Source: Hyalella azteca (taxonomy: Eukaryota > Arthropoda > Malacostraca > Amphipoda > Hyalellidae). Taken from it: DNA of 64,000 nucleotides. The DNA lies in the NCBI RefSeq assembly GCF_000764305.2, contig NW_025932753.1:434001-498000 (forward strand). The letters are read 5' to 3'. The notes beneath the pieces are model-generated. The model saw only the letters and a program-made list of their open reading frames with translations. It made no database searches and was not told the DNA's origin. Positions 37,801 to 50,097 of the stretch are shown here, one piece after another; position 1 is the stretch's first letter; the number at the start of each line of letters is the position of its first letter. The translations under genes were made by a program, and so were the position numbers.

Positions 37801-40800
37801 GAAAGCATTACTAACCAGAAGTTGGAGGTCGAAGCATGAGAATATCTCTGTCTCGCGTATCTAAAGACAGACAAGATGCCAGGGACAAGAAGAGAGAGCA
37901 ACATTGGCCAGGTAGCTGCAACAGTTCCTGCAGTTCAGGGCCCTTTAGTAACGTTACGTAGCCGCGCAGTTGTTGCACCAACACACGGATACTACATGAA
38001 TCTGAACAACAACAAGAATAGGTTATTAAGCCCTATAGAAGAAAAATAAACCGAGGCTCAATGACAATCATAGTAAGACAAAGTCGTTCTTAATTCAGAA
38101 TTGTGTTTTTAAAGGTTCCAAGGTAAACTTAATTTTTTACATCAAATTTACAAAAAAAACTGTGAATTGAAAAAAATCACCACTGACTAACCCGAGGCTC
38201 TTGCGACAGTAGGCAATCGTTTGATTGACTGACATAATCGATCTTGCATAACTTTCCGAATTTCAGGAGATGTAACTGCCTCAAAAGTTGTTCCGTCCTG
38301 GTTTAATTTCGAAAATGAGTCTGTTCCACAGACTGAACTTGCTTCAACTGAAGAACCCGAGCTCGATGGATCATGCTGCATGTTGTTTATTGTAGAAGGC
38401 TTCATATTATATCTCACGGGATGGACGTCACTGTTTGCCTCGTCAGAAGAGGTTATTTTACTTGCAGAAGTTGTACTAGAAATGGGAGCACTTGAATGCT
38501 CACTTAAACTCATTGAACTGCATAACTCATCTATTCCATTGGGTGAATGTAATGGCATTTCTTCATGAAGAGGATCGAGTGTGTAAATATGTGATGGCTT
38601 TATGGATGATATCTTATTTTTCAGCGCTGACTGAGCAAAAGAACTAACAGAATTACTGCTATCTGCAGCCAAGGTGGCAAGAGCCTCAACGCAGGGGACG
38701 ATCACACCTGGCAGTGACCTGATGATAATCATAAATAGTTAAATGCAGTTTGGAGATACTTGCATAAAATAAAACGCTGTGTAGCTGAAGATTGGTTTGG
38801 AACTGGACAAAGATTTAACTTGTTTTTCATCAAAAGCAGATTCTATGAGAATCTTGGAATTTTTTCATTATTAAACATGATGAAAAAATTAATATACATC
38901 AAGAACATAGGCAATCTAGTGTAAAACAGGCTTTAGAGTTACCATTAAGAACTAAGTACCTACATATAACAAATTTCAAATGTGCAAGATGACCATGGAC
39001 ATGATAATAAATATAAAGTTTATATTTCAATAAGTAGAAACCAAAAGTCAAAAATTCATCAGAAGAATTCTACATCAGAAATTTATTGCATGAATACCTG
39101 GAGCATCTTTGCAAAAGATTCACCACCATTAGTGCCAGCTGACATCTGACGTTGACATGAGAGTGAGATACGAGCTGACGACACACTCCTTCAACCAGCT
39201 GCACAACCTTGCCACTTGTGCTCTGCAGCCAGCTTTTGGTCATTCCAGATCCTGAACATTCAATTGCTCCTTCTTCCTTTATAGATAGAAAAAAAGATAA
39301 ACGTTCAATCACAGCAATGCATTATATAAAAAAAATATGAACAAATATGAATAATTTCAACAAAAAACATCAAAATGAAAATAAAATTGATAATAAAGCT
39401 ATAACAAACAACGGAATTTTAACACATTTATCAGGAAAAATCATGTGAAGAGAACTTTGCATTGGGAAATGTTTTAGGTACCTTGAGCGGCTGTTCACTT
39501 GGTAAGATGTTCATCTGCCGCTGCAGAGACAAGAGGTGACTGCTGGCAGGACTCTCATTCAATATATGAGACACAGCGGAGTCCTCCAGCACTGCCAAAA
39601 TGATCACACTTAAGGTCTCCAAACTTGCCTGCACAGGATGTTTCAGGAATAAATAACTAAATATGATTTATTCTGAAGGCACAAGATGGAAGTTTAAATG
39701 AAGATAATTTTCCTAATAAGAGACAGAAAATTGCAACTGACTTAGAAAGTCATTAGCCCTTTACGCCCTGGCGTGACGAATTCGTCACACAGAAAAAAAC
39801 ATCGGTTTTCCAACAATTTCACGTTTTCTGTCATTTTTTCGAAAAATTCACATAAATAAAAAAAGTCTTAGATTTATTTTTTACATATGTGTACCAAGTT
39901 TCAAAGTTATCTGTCGGTAAGTAACCGAAATAAAATTTCCAATTTCCAATGGCAATGTCCAATTTTTTATGGAAATTATTTTTCGCTTAATTACCGACAG
40001 ATAACTTTGAAACTTGGTACACATATGTAAAAGATAAATCTAAGACTTTTTTGTTCGTGGGAATTTTTCCAAAAAAGTGAAAGAAAACAAAGAACTCCCC
40101 CACCCCTAACCCTTTCACGAACTGTCGTCAAGGCATAAATCAACGTACAGAGACGATTTTGGTACCGTTGGATAGGTCAGAATGTCAGCTTTGAAGTGAG
40201 ACTTAAAACCGAAAAAGTGAATTTTACGATTTTCATCCCAGAAATTCAGGGCGTAAAGGGTTAGGTGGTACGGTAGCTACGACTTATGGCAGTAGTCAAC
40301 AGTAGCATCTAAGATAGGTAGGAAATATTCCTCTAGGGATGGATTACTTCAAGCGATGTATTACATTAGAAAAGACACTGCAGGAACTCGAATCCACAAA
40401 GACACTTCAAGCGATGTATTACATTAGAAAAGACACTGTAGGAACTCGAATCATAAACTGTTTAAAAAAAATAAAATACTTAAAAAGACTTTTAAAAACA
40501 CGTTTTTCTTGTGGACTAAAAAGTAGAAAATAAATTATGGGTCGCCCCAATAAAACGTGGGTCGGGCTGTACGTTCACCATCAAATTTCCAAAAATCGTG
40601 TGTAGTGTGATTTTCGCTTTAATCATAAATCTGCCCGACACACGTTTTTTGGGGCGACCCATAATTTATTTTCTACTTTTTAGTCCACAAGAAAAACGTG
40701 TTTTTTTAAAGTCTTTTTAAGTATTTTATTTTCTACTTTTTAGTCCACAGGAAAAAAGATTAAGATTTGATTAAGTATGATTTGACGTACGTATCAATGA

Positions 40801-42780
40801 TACGCAGCGTCAGCGCCTGCTCGTCTATAACGTGAGCGCCCGCACGTCATCCTATATATATAGTATATATATATACTTTACTCAATTAAGCTAATTTAGG
40901 TCTCTAATTGCGAGTTTTTATGATTGCATCTGAAATTGTTAGGCGACAATAGCCTGCATGCTGAATTTCAGATCTCTAGAGCAATCAGAAGTGGGTTAAT
41001 TTTCGTTGTCAATGTTAACAACAAACAAACGCGAAGCTGAGTAAAGAAAAACGTGTTAATTACTTTACATTAAACTCACAACAGTAAGCTTGTGTCCCTT
41101 AGTCTCATCTGCAACTGCAATTCGTGCCGATGCTGTACAAATACCAGGTAGAAAATTACTGAGAACAGCTCGCGCCTTTTGAAGTTGCTTTTCCCTGGTT
41201 TCACTGGAACAGGAAGGCATGCTTATGTTTTCATTTGTATTGCTTTGAAGAGCATCTGCATCTTGATTTTTGCAGCTGTTAGGGATATTTAAAATTGAAG
41301 TTTGCACTTCAGGCTTCATTGAAGGGTCTTGTGATGTGGCTTCCATAACCAGATTCTGGTTGAGGTTTTTGGAGTTGGACCAGACATCTTGCAGGGAAAA
41401 TTTACACACAGTCTCTAGTGCAGAAATCCTGAAAAAGGTATAGTTTTATTCATTGCAAATGTTGTGAAATATATACAACTTCAATTATGATTAAATTTGA
41501 AAAATTCTACTCTGAAATTGCATGACAATAAAGTGTTAGAATCTTTACAAAGAAATATATTCAACAAAATTTAACCATTTACCTAACTGTAATTCTTAGT
41601 TACATGGAACAATTAGGAACGTAGACTCATTTCTATGTATTTGTTAAGATTGTATTAAAAATTGTATTACAGTATGCATTGTAAAAAAAAGGTAGAAATC
41701 AGCTACTATTTCATCACATATTGCACATAAGCTTGAGAAATCTAAACTAAGACTGTTACCTTAATGATCTGTTAGTTTCTTGCTGAGCAATTTTTAGGAA
41801 CAAGAAGATAGCATGTCCAAGCTGTGTCTGGTTATTAGTTGAGGTGTACACTTGCAGTAGCACAGTCTCAGGAGTGCTTCTTACCAACAGGCCAAGAACT
41901 TGCAAGGCTGCAAGCTTCAATTCTTCACTGCAACTGCTTACTGCACACACATTTAAAAGGTATGAGTATGAACAAGAATTTGAAGCTAAATATACAGTAA
42001 ATTAAAATATCAAAACGGGTTATGCTTACACTAATTTGAATACCCTTGAAGCTCTGGAAGTGGAGGAATAAGCCACTCCTGGATAGTATATAGATTTACA
42101 GGCAAAAATGGTTATAGCCTCGATCCACCATGCAAGAAAAAGAGTAGGTAACCTCAACCAATATTTAGACTAGCTTAACCAATGAAGTTATTTACCATTA
42201 GAAGGGTTGTCTCTGTCAGCAATTATGACAATACAGGAGGTGAAAATGGTAGTAAAACTCTTTACAGAAGAGCACTCTGCTTGCCCAAGGAGAGTGGACA
42301 TGCATAACAGACCTTGCTCTGTCACTTCCCATGAGCTGTGAAGAAAGTAAATACAATTAACTCATAATAACTTCTATTACTAATACTTTATTTGCTACAT
42401 TAGTAAAATGATAAATATAATATTCAGATATATTGCACAGATTTAAATATTATTTTTGTATAAATACTTCACATAGTAAATTTATCAAGTCATTCAAGAT
42501 TATAATTTTAATGCTGTACTTCTCATTGCTCTCACCAATTCCTTTTGAGAACCATCAACAGAGGGAAGATGATATAATCCAGAAGTGGTGTGAGGACTTT
42601 TTCATCTTGCTTTTTACTTAATGTTTTGGACAGCTCTCTGAAGTCAACCAGCTTAGAGTGTAATACTTTGATGGAGTCTACAGATGGGTTTTTTGCAATG
42701 GCAATACAAGATTCCTGGAAATATGTAAATATTCCACTAGGTGACTCTGACTTACTCATTTTACTACTTAATGGAGGCAT
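31860..42780 (-). CDS. TTI1: TELO2-interacting protein 1 (TTI1)
   Basis: Thirteen exons (minus strand, 5' to 3'): 42780-42536, 42335-42196, 41940-41760, 41428-41080, 39628-39482, 39276-39098, 38718-38192, 38001-37816, 37534-37322, 35136-34620, 34108-33964, 33611-32307, 32042-31860. Phase is kept at all junctions. The product is about 1438 aa; human is 1089. The N-terminus matches TTI1, with a helical start ending LLDYIIFPLLMVLKR. The C-terminal HEAT-repeat part also matches: LLIAHSA, SSCGYSG, ERCCYLLYTRDRETSLYLLD, SGDFLRKRCIQELLPALAGF, YNTQLALLEKLYPAL and LEALKASAITHPGTVW. Known: TTI1 forms the TTT complex with TELO2 and TTI2 and helps Hsp90 fold PIKK kinases such as mTOR, ATM and ATR. The extra length comes from serine- and asparagine-rich low-complexity inserts in exons 4, 7, 10 and 12. 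The donor of exon 9 (TCCG|GTCTGT) is weak and lies inside a repeated motif. Two large introns contain transposon insertions. Confidence 0.92.
35570..37340. repeat. three tandem copies of a composite repeat in a TTI1 intron
   Basis: Three larger units start at about 35575, 36086 and 36750 with ACTTTTTAAAGACAACACTT. Each holds two related blocks of roughly 170 bp (ATTCATGCATTGTCTCC ... TTTCAGATC ... AAGATTTGTAGCAGAC). The first ends with GAAGTTAAAGAGAAGTGTTG after (GACA)n-like runs; the second ends the same way and the third resembles it up to GAAGTTAACGAG. ACAACACTT and AAGTGTTGT would be inverted outer ends. Between and after the units is a smaller tandem repeat of about 45 bp (ATAGACCCTCACAGACCGGA) at 36595-36745 and 37225-37335. 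The second repeat abuts exon 9. Confidence 0.75.
39757..40260. mobile_element. piggyBac-like MITE in a TTI1 intron
   Basis: A 504-bp element has inverted termini CCCTTTACGCCCTG and CAGGGCGTAAAGGG, flanked on both sides by TTAG (39753-39756 and 40261-40264). A long internal inverted repeat (ACCAAGTTTCAAAGTTATCTG and its complement) folds the middle. CCCTTT ends with a 4-bp duplication are typical of piggyBac-derived MITEs, although the usual target is TTAA. There is no transposase ORF. Confidence 0.75.
40470..41062. mobile_element. foldback element, copy 2, in a TTI1 intron
   Basis: It has the same arms as the 30-kb copy (CACGTTTTTCTTGTGGACTA, GTAGAAAATAAATTATGG, CGTGGGTCGGGC). The loop between the arms is in the opposite orientation to copy 1. 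The tail contains TTTCAGATC and ends with CGAAGCTGAGTAAAGAAAAACGTG. It shares TTGACGTACGTAT...AATGATACG with copy 3. Confidence 0.75.
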
Positions 42781-42949
42781 GCTCTATTCATGAGTAGAAG
42801 TATTCTGAAATAAAGGAAGTATCCTTGCATTATTTAAATGATATATCAAAGTAATATGATGAAAAACGAAGGTCAGTGCTGGTCTGTTTTAAATGTATCT
42901 TACCTTTGCAGAAGAGCTGAGGCAGATATGGAAATTATCTATTTTTGAG

Positions 42950-44190
42950 TCATAACTAGAGCTTTCTCATTGCCAAGCCTCAAGGTTTTTGTGTTTTACT
43001 CTAGATAAATCATAACCTAACTAATTGCTTATGTAGTTTACTCTGCACTAGAGATTGTCAGGCCTTTGTGTCAGGCATGAAATATAGCTTGTTTCTGATC
43101 TGCAACTGGAGCATTCCCACCATTTTCGAAGCCACAGATTTGTGCTAAATGGATTACATATCTCCTATCTAATGGTCAACAAAAATGCATGATCAAGCAA
43201 TAAGATTCTATGTTCATTGAAAACATGTTACTTTAGAACTAGGATTTAAGTATAAATTTTCCAATCCTAAGCTAGATCATTCATTTCAGATACCGGTATC
43301 TCCTATATGATTTTTAACAATAGCTTACAGTCAAGTTGTTATATTTGAAATTTCTAAAAAATATAGCAATAAAATGAGATCAAATTTAAGAGATTTTGCT
43401 AATAATAAAAAGTTTTACAATCTTGGCAGCTGCAAGATCCTTGCTTGATAAATTATATATCTTCTATCTTATTCATTATTGGAACCTGCAATGTTTCAGT
43501 TGAAAGTAGTAATTTGTAAAGGTCTTCCATCTATGCCAGTATGCCACTAACTTTGCCACAGCAGTTATGTTGCCAGCCTTTAAAAGAAATGATCTCTTTT
43601 GTGAACAAATCTCAGCCACATATTCTGCTGGGATTGTAGCAGCTTACTAGTTACTGTGTGTTAATCAAACCACTCAAATATCATACATAGTTCTGAGCTT
43701 CTGACTAGAATTTATGTTGAAAAGCAGCAAGTCAAGTGAATTAGTGGCTAAGTGATAACTTATGTATCATTATAATAACTTTTAAAACTAGGTATACGAT
43801 TGAGTAACCAATTTTCAGCAGACACTAGTGCAAAGAAAATCTACCCTAAGGGCTGCTTATAGAGCTTTCCACCCTTTTATGGAACTGCAAGATTCCCGCT
43901 AGAGCATAGATGAATCAGGATTGGGATTTTCCTACTTGTTCCTGAAATCTTGCAGCTCCGGCATGACAAATTTTTAAGACATTTGTCATTTGAAAACTTG
44001 TGGCCTGATCGTGCACTTTTGTTAACAATCAGATCTGAGGTAGTTCATCTGGCGGGAATCTCATGGTTTCAGAAATGGCTGGAAAGCTCTAGTCGCGGTC
44101 CTAAAGGGAGACATTTTCCATGCTTGAGATGGATAACCTATTACAAGTCTTCTGACAAGACTCTTATCTAATTGTTAACAAAAGTGCACA
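42950..44190. mobile_element. decayed foldback sequence
   Basis: Diverged inverted and direct matches occur here. AGAGCTTTCCA at 43860 returns as TGGAAAGCTCT at about 44082. AATTGTTAACAAAAGTGCAC-like segments appear at about 43172, 44018 (inverted) and 44170. GATTCCCGC and GCGGGAATC also pair. This looks like an old inverted-repeat element broken by mutation. Confidence 0.45.
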
Positions 44191-44344
44191 ATTGGGCTGG
44201 AAGATTAAAAATGCATCAAAAATTAGTCATGTTAGAGGCAAAGATTTCAAAAACAAGAAAGAAAATTCAAATCCTACACAGAAAATTGAATTGACACTTC
44301 ACATGCTGATGCTGATGATATGCATTCAAATAATAAAATGTATA

Positions 44345-45170
44345 AAAAAATTTTTTAAAGACCACGTTTTTCATGTGGACTCAAAAGTAGAAAATAATTT
44401 TTCGGCAGCTACTGATCTCTGTTTGCTTTCATTCTCTTGGTCTTTTGTATTTCAGTTAAAATAAATTACATCTAAAACGAAAAACGTGGGCGCATATGTA
44501 TTTAATTGTTTGGTGATTACTTGATATGATGTTACCGGGGGTTGTAAATACTATTTTTATAGCACAACCTTCCTGCGTTCATGATCTTTATTCTCATTTT
44601 TAATAATATATTGAGTGGACAGGTAGATCATTCATTTTACTTTGTGTTAGTTAATATTGTTCTTTTCTTATTTTCTTTACAGTATTACAGAATTACAGTA
44701 TAAACAGAATTCAACCAGCAAGACTTTTGAGTCCACATGAAAAACGTGGTCTTTAAAAATTTTTTTTATACATTTTATTTTCTACTTTTTAGTTTTTTAA
44801 GTATTTTATTTTCTCATTTTTAGTCCGTTGCTACACACGAAACACGTTGTTGCAAGCCAATTTACTTGACTTGATGTACGTATTGATGATACGAAGCGTA
44901 TCATCGATATACGCAGTCTAAACACAAATATCCTCTCGAGGATGACGTGCATTAAACTGATTAAAGGTTCCAACCCCTGCTTGTGAGTTCCTTTAGAGTT
45001 TATACGCCTGGAAACGTGCAACAAATTATTGATTATTGTATTGTTATCGGGAGCTGAGCTTCCCTAAAAGTTTCAGAGCGCTAGCTAATGGGAAAGTTGG
45101 TGAAATATCGATTGCAAGATTTGATCATCACAGACACGAAAGCGAGCTAAGAAAAACGTAGTAATTAATA
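44345..45170. mobile_element. foldback element, copy 3
   Basis: Arms at about 44346-44395 and 44725-44800 contain AAAGACCACGTTTTTCATGTGG and its complement. The tail 45007-45165 (GCCTGGAAACGTGCAACAAA ... GCGCTAGCT ... CGAGCTAAGAAAAACGTA) is nearly the same as the tail of copy 1 at 30631-30795. The sequence between the arms differs from the other copies. Confidence 0.7.
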
Positions 45171-45794
45171 GAAAGACACAAGTAGTTAGTAAATATTCTG
45201 GACACTCAGGCAGAAGTCAACACAACCAACCATGAAAAAAATATAACTCGATACTCACTGCAGTGAGTGACAGAGAGCGCATTTTCTCATTGACAAAAAC
45301 GTGAAGTCACAGACAGACGGATGGTCAGACAGACAGACAGACGGACATCACAAACCCAATGGGGCTTTTTTTCAAGAAATGAGAAAATGTGCTAAAAAGC
45401 ATGAATGAAATGCCAGAGATGAAAGCACTTACCTACAATAATACAATATACAGTTGTACAGCTTGTATACTTAAGATCAATTTAGTTTCGCTTGTTTAGT
45501 TGTTTTCATAGTGGTAGCCCAGAGTTGAGCCCTTGCCTTGACTAATTTCTGTTGTTAGAATTGTAAAAATGAAGAAAAGAAGGCATATTTTTTCAATTAT
45601 TTCTAAAAATTGCCTCACAAAAAGTAGTTTATTTGCAGCTGCTGCTGCAAATTATGAAAAATTCTGCCTAATATTAAAGATTGGAATAATAATATATTTA
45701 ATAACCCTCTTAATTAATAGATTTAAGTTGACAAAATTAGATAGTTTTTTTAAAAGTTTACCTGAAGAGGCTGATGTCTCTTGGACAGTTTGTT

Positions 45795-45905
45795 TTCTTG
45801 TATTATATACATTATTTATTATTATTTATTTTATTTATTATTTTATTATTATTTATTATTTATTTATTTTAATTTTTATTTATTATACATATAATATAAT
45901 TGAAT
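45795..45905. repeat. AT-rich low-complexity tract (TTTATTATT)n
   Basis: Almost pure A and T with TTATTATTT steps. It creates a 156-codon hydrophobic ORF at 45569-46039 that is best explained by composition. Confidence 0.8.
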
Positions 45906-46555
45906 GCACAAATTTAAATTGGATAAAAAAATTTTTAAAAACTAATTTACTCAAAGAATACTCATCAAGTCAAAAAACAACAAAAAAGAATTCTATCAGT
46001 GAGTCAAAAAACAACAAAAAGGCCATTATAATTGAGTGAAAAACTCAATAGGCCATTTACCTTTTACCATTACCAATTTACAATCAATCATCATTATCAA
46101 ATGCCAAATAACCCAAATGGCTTAGCGCCTTAGCCAGTTAGCCTTAGCCCTATGCCTTAAGCAGCCTTATGGCTGATCATTTCAGTTGTGAACATGAACA
46201 GTCTGTGTCAGACTCAGACCAGGACAAATCAAATGACAAGGTTCCACAAAGGCAAAGACAACAAATAACATAACATAACAATGTCGGCGCTGAAGCCTGA
46301 AAAGTAATGTAAGCAAGCCTGATGTCCCACCGGGTGCTAGGCATTTCAAGTCTGAACATTTATTTTTCCATAGCTTTATCTACCTGGACACCTGGTCTGT
46401 TCTTGAACGCGTTGAATGACATCAAATGCTCTGATAGTCTGATTCACTGACTGAGAATTGCCCACGTAATACATTTACTCGAGTCCCATCTTCTTTGGAT
46501 TCGATTTTTGTGACTCAGCTGTTCACCACCCGGTACTCCCTACCTAACTTTTTTC

Positions 46556-46645
46556 CTGGAGGCCTGTAGCACTAGTACACTCAGTTGAGACTTGAGTCCC
46601 TTACTGTGAGTTTACTAGCTACTGAGCTACAGACAGAATCCGCAA
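46556..46645 (-). mobile_element. tRNA-like SINE remnant
   Basis: On the minus strand GTAGCTCAGTAGCTAGTAAA resembles box A, and GGGACTCAAGTCTC, about 30 nt later, resembles box B. The spacing fits a tRNA. The pairing expected of a functional tRNA is poor, so a SINE relic is more likely than a tRNA gene. Confidence 0.4.
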
Positions 46646-47559
46646 TTGTTTCTGTATTAGCAGGGCAGAGCTTCGGACTGTTTTTTTTTTGGCAATTCCG
46701 AATCAAGACAGCCTAGCCCTAGACCATGGTTGAAGTGCTACTAATTAATTTTTTTTCACTCGAACGTATTCGTTAATATGTTAAATCAGTTTTTGACAAC
46801 AAGCTCCCTAACTTTAATGGAATGACTTGAAAGAACTCAGCTGGATAGACTTTTTTCCAATTTTTTAATAGAAATAATTTTTTATGAAATAAAACTAGAT
46901 AGCTGGTGTCAACTACGTATAGTTCGGGCAATAATATCTACTTATAGCTAGGGCATGTCAAGTTGTCACCTACAAATAGGTTGGGACAAAGGGGTGTATA
47001 GCTAGAGGTCAGCATAGCCCAAGTCCACAGTGCGATTCATATACCTTCCCGAGCGTAACGCAGCCGGGCATCTTTACGGCTTTTGACACAGATCGCCCAC
47101 CACAACAGCGCCGTTCAGTCACAGGCACTGTTTCACAGCGCCGGAGCACAACTGGCCGGAGCGCAGCAGGCCCCGGGCATACTCCTAACCTAACCTAACG
47201 TAAGGCGTTGTAGGTAGGGCCTGTTGCGCTCCATGGTGTGGTGATATGAGTCACTTACACACAGCTCATTGATCTGAGTCTATGTGTAGATATTGCATGC
47301 TGATGGTTGGCGTTGGGCCCAGGGCCTGTTTACGAGTCAATTTTGTTACCCACGGCTGCGCTCCCGGGACAATGCACGATTGAAGGGTCGAAATTCTGTC
47401 TGAGAGATGGGATCTTGAATATTTTCTTTAAATTAGCAGAGCAATTCGGGTGCAAGACATGGCTGAACTATGCAGTTCAACCATGGGTGCATGACGGCAC
47501 GGTGTGCATCGGATTTTCTGAATGCCGCATCACTATATATAATATATGACATTTAGTGG

Positions 47560-47640
47560 GGGCAGGTGGCCCAGTGGTTATATAATTCAGCTGTCAGCAA
47601 AATGTAAGAATTTAGCGCTGTCCACATTCTGACCCCTATT
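47560..47640 (+). mobile_element. tRNA-like SINE head remnant
   Basis: GGTGGCCCAGTGGTTATA matches the box A region of the SINE at 3472. The box B region (CACATTCTGACCCC) is degraded. It is probably a truncated or mutated copy. Confidence 0.4.
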
Positions 47641-48710
47641 AGTATTACCACTACTGTATATAATGTTTATAAATGCCAGACAGCATAACGCGCGTACCTA
47701 AAGATTGACGAATCAGCTAAGGCTACTTTTATTGTTTCAACGAATTTTCCGTAAACCAACATAACTTGAAACATGCATTTCTGGGCTTCTAAGCACGTTA
47801 AAATAATCATGTCCTGTTTATATTCAATACAGTGCTTATTTAATAAACAGAGACTTTTCTTCATCAATCTAGCATAGGACTGACGTATTGTAATACGTTA
47901 AACACTCATAAATAACTAAATTATGTTTTTGGATCAAGCGTTTCATTGTTCGGTCGTCGCGTGAGCGCAATGTTAATACAGCAGCTCAAAACACAGGCAG
48001 GTTCTCAAGGGCACAGTTAGGAGCAAGCCACGGGAGTAATATAGATTAAAAGTGTCAATAGTACCGTGAATTATAACTCGTATGTTCATCTCGATGAAAT
48101 CAAGCTTATTGTAATATTGAATCATTAAATACACGTCTTCGTCTCTAGTATTCCAGAATTATATAATTCTCACACATGTAATGACTAATGAGTTCTCGCT
48201 TCGGAATAAGAAAACAATGAGTTCATTTATTTCAACTTTTCGAAAATGAGATATGCAATTTTATAGAATGAAGTGAAATAATGTGTTAGTTTCGACAGCC
48301 CGATTGGCCAGTAAGCATATATAACCGTATGTGACCGGAAACACCGCCGCGAAGTCGAAATAGTTATGGGTAGCGTGCCGACTTGACGGTGACTTGCTTA
48401 TTGGTTTTAACACAAGGGCTAAAGAGTCGCTCTTTGGTCCGGCTCTAAATTCCCTTGCGTTTGGAGAGAGGAGGAATAAACACGAGGAACTTTTCTTAAT
48501 ATATTGGTGATCTTCGGGCGATACACAATTCCTTTATACAAGGCACACAATTTATCAGGTCCAAAAGCTTCGGGAAACAGAGTCTCAGCCTCAGGAATAC
48601 AACGTCGAAGAATCCTAATTAACCACTGAGGACCACAAAAGCGGACAGCAAGGATACGGGTACGAGCCGCACCACAAAACTGACGACCTCACAGGAATGG
48701 ACAGCAAGGA

Positions 48711-48748
48711 CTGTCTCTTATACACATCTAGATGTGTATAAGAGACAG
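48711..48748. other. Nextera mate-pair junction adapter (assembly artefact)
   Basis: A perfect 38-bp palindrome is formed by CTGTCTCTTATACACATCT and its reverse complement. This is the Tn5 mosaic end used in Nextera mate-pair libraries and not a natural sequence. It creates the known artefact peptide SYTHLDVYKRQ in the minus-strand frame. The sequence on each side was joined in the library. Confidence 0.97.
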
Positions 48749-48964
48749 ATGTAAGGAAGTTCAGGTTGTGCATGGACTGGTGGTCTCGGACACTCGAGCT
48801 GTCACAGACGTAGCGTGAACAAGTGCAAGGACTGTTGGTATCTCTGAATAGTTTCACGTTATTAAGTGTAAGTAATAGAGTCTTTAGTGATGATCAATTA
48901 GAATAAGAAATATTCCAGGAGGCTCAGAATAAAAAAAATTAGTCGGGAGTAATAAAATAGGAAN

Positions 48965-49002
48965 CTGTCTCTTATACACATCTAGATGTGTATAAGAGAC
49001 AG
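48965..49002. other. second Nextera mate-pair junction adapter (assembly artefact)
   Basis: The same 38-bp palindrome appears again, preceded by a single N at 48964. With the copy at 48711 it encloses 216 bp whose placement cannot be trusted. Confidence 0.97.
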
Positions 49003-50097
49003 GCCTTATTCGAGTCGAAACCGAGTTACCCTAATCCATCACCACTGAGCACACACAACTTCCGAGTGCACACAACGAGGGGGTAACTCAGCCAAAATGA
49101 GCTTACTTCGACTACTGTTCGCAATGTACAAAACAGACTATAAACACTTCCTAAGTGCAAAAAAAAATAGACAATATAATATAATACAATAAAGTCAACA
49201 TTTTTGTAATCATTTCGCAATCTAATCACAGTTAAAAAATCTAATAATCTTAAACTAATTCCAAAGAGACCAAACTCTCCATCGTTCACGACTGCTTAGC
49301 GCGCGCTATAACGAGGTTAGGAGCAGCTTGACCAATCACGTTCGAGCCACGCCCTGTCTGGTCACGAAATACATATTCGTTTACACATTGTTTAGTCATA
49401 AATTAAACCCTTTAGTTAACAAAATAATAATATCACAGTTAAATGAAGTTCCTTATTTCAGTCACAAAATAAATGTTACATCAATTGACTGGTCACTAAC
49501 CTAGCACAGGATTAATAGAACGTACAAATAAAAAAAAATATACCACGAAATGAGCATCCCGTCATACGTATATAACCGCTTTAATGGGTACGACCATAAC
49601 CACATATAACTTCAAGTCAGTCTGTATAGCCGTAAAGAGATATTTTAAGAAATTACCAATGAAATCTAAAAGAGACAAGTCAGTGTCCAGACTCCAAAAT
49701 ACCAGAATCAAAATTTCATAGTTAAGCAGTTAAGCATAGCGACTATTCTCGTCGGCCATATATGCAGTGAAATCGCTCTCAATCATTGATCTTTATCTAC
49801 CAAGATTATGTGCATTATTGTCACTGGGACTCGATTTGGAGTTAATAAAATACAAAGGATTGCTGAGTTATATTTCTTAGGAAGCCATTTCTTAATGAAT
49901 AATAAAGAGATAGCTCTCTGTCGCTTAACAAATTTGTAATAAAACAATTGTTCACCTGGCGTCCAGACGCGTAATGAAATTATCGAAATGAACAAGTATA
50001 CTGAACTGTTTAAATAAATTCATCAAGCTCGATCGTGAAGTAGCAGTATCGCTGACTCATACGTGGAATCTTCCGCACCAACGCACATTTAGAGAAA

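Noticed and set aside
45569..46039. 156-codon hydrophobic ORF
   Set aside because: The hydrophobic runs come from a TTATTATTT low-complexity tract. No splice or family evidence supports a gene.
46556..46645. Functional tRNA gene
   Set aside because: Box-like motifs are present, but I could not form a convincing acceptor stem or anticodon arm. A SINE relic fits better.
47185..47205. Interstitial telomere repeat (CCTAA)n
   Set aside because: Only about three units are present, which is too few to separate from chance.
48615..48857. 80-codon minus-strand ORF
   Set aside because: It runs through the sequencing adapter and contains the artefact peptide SYTHLDVYKRQ.
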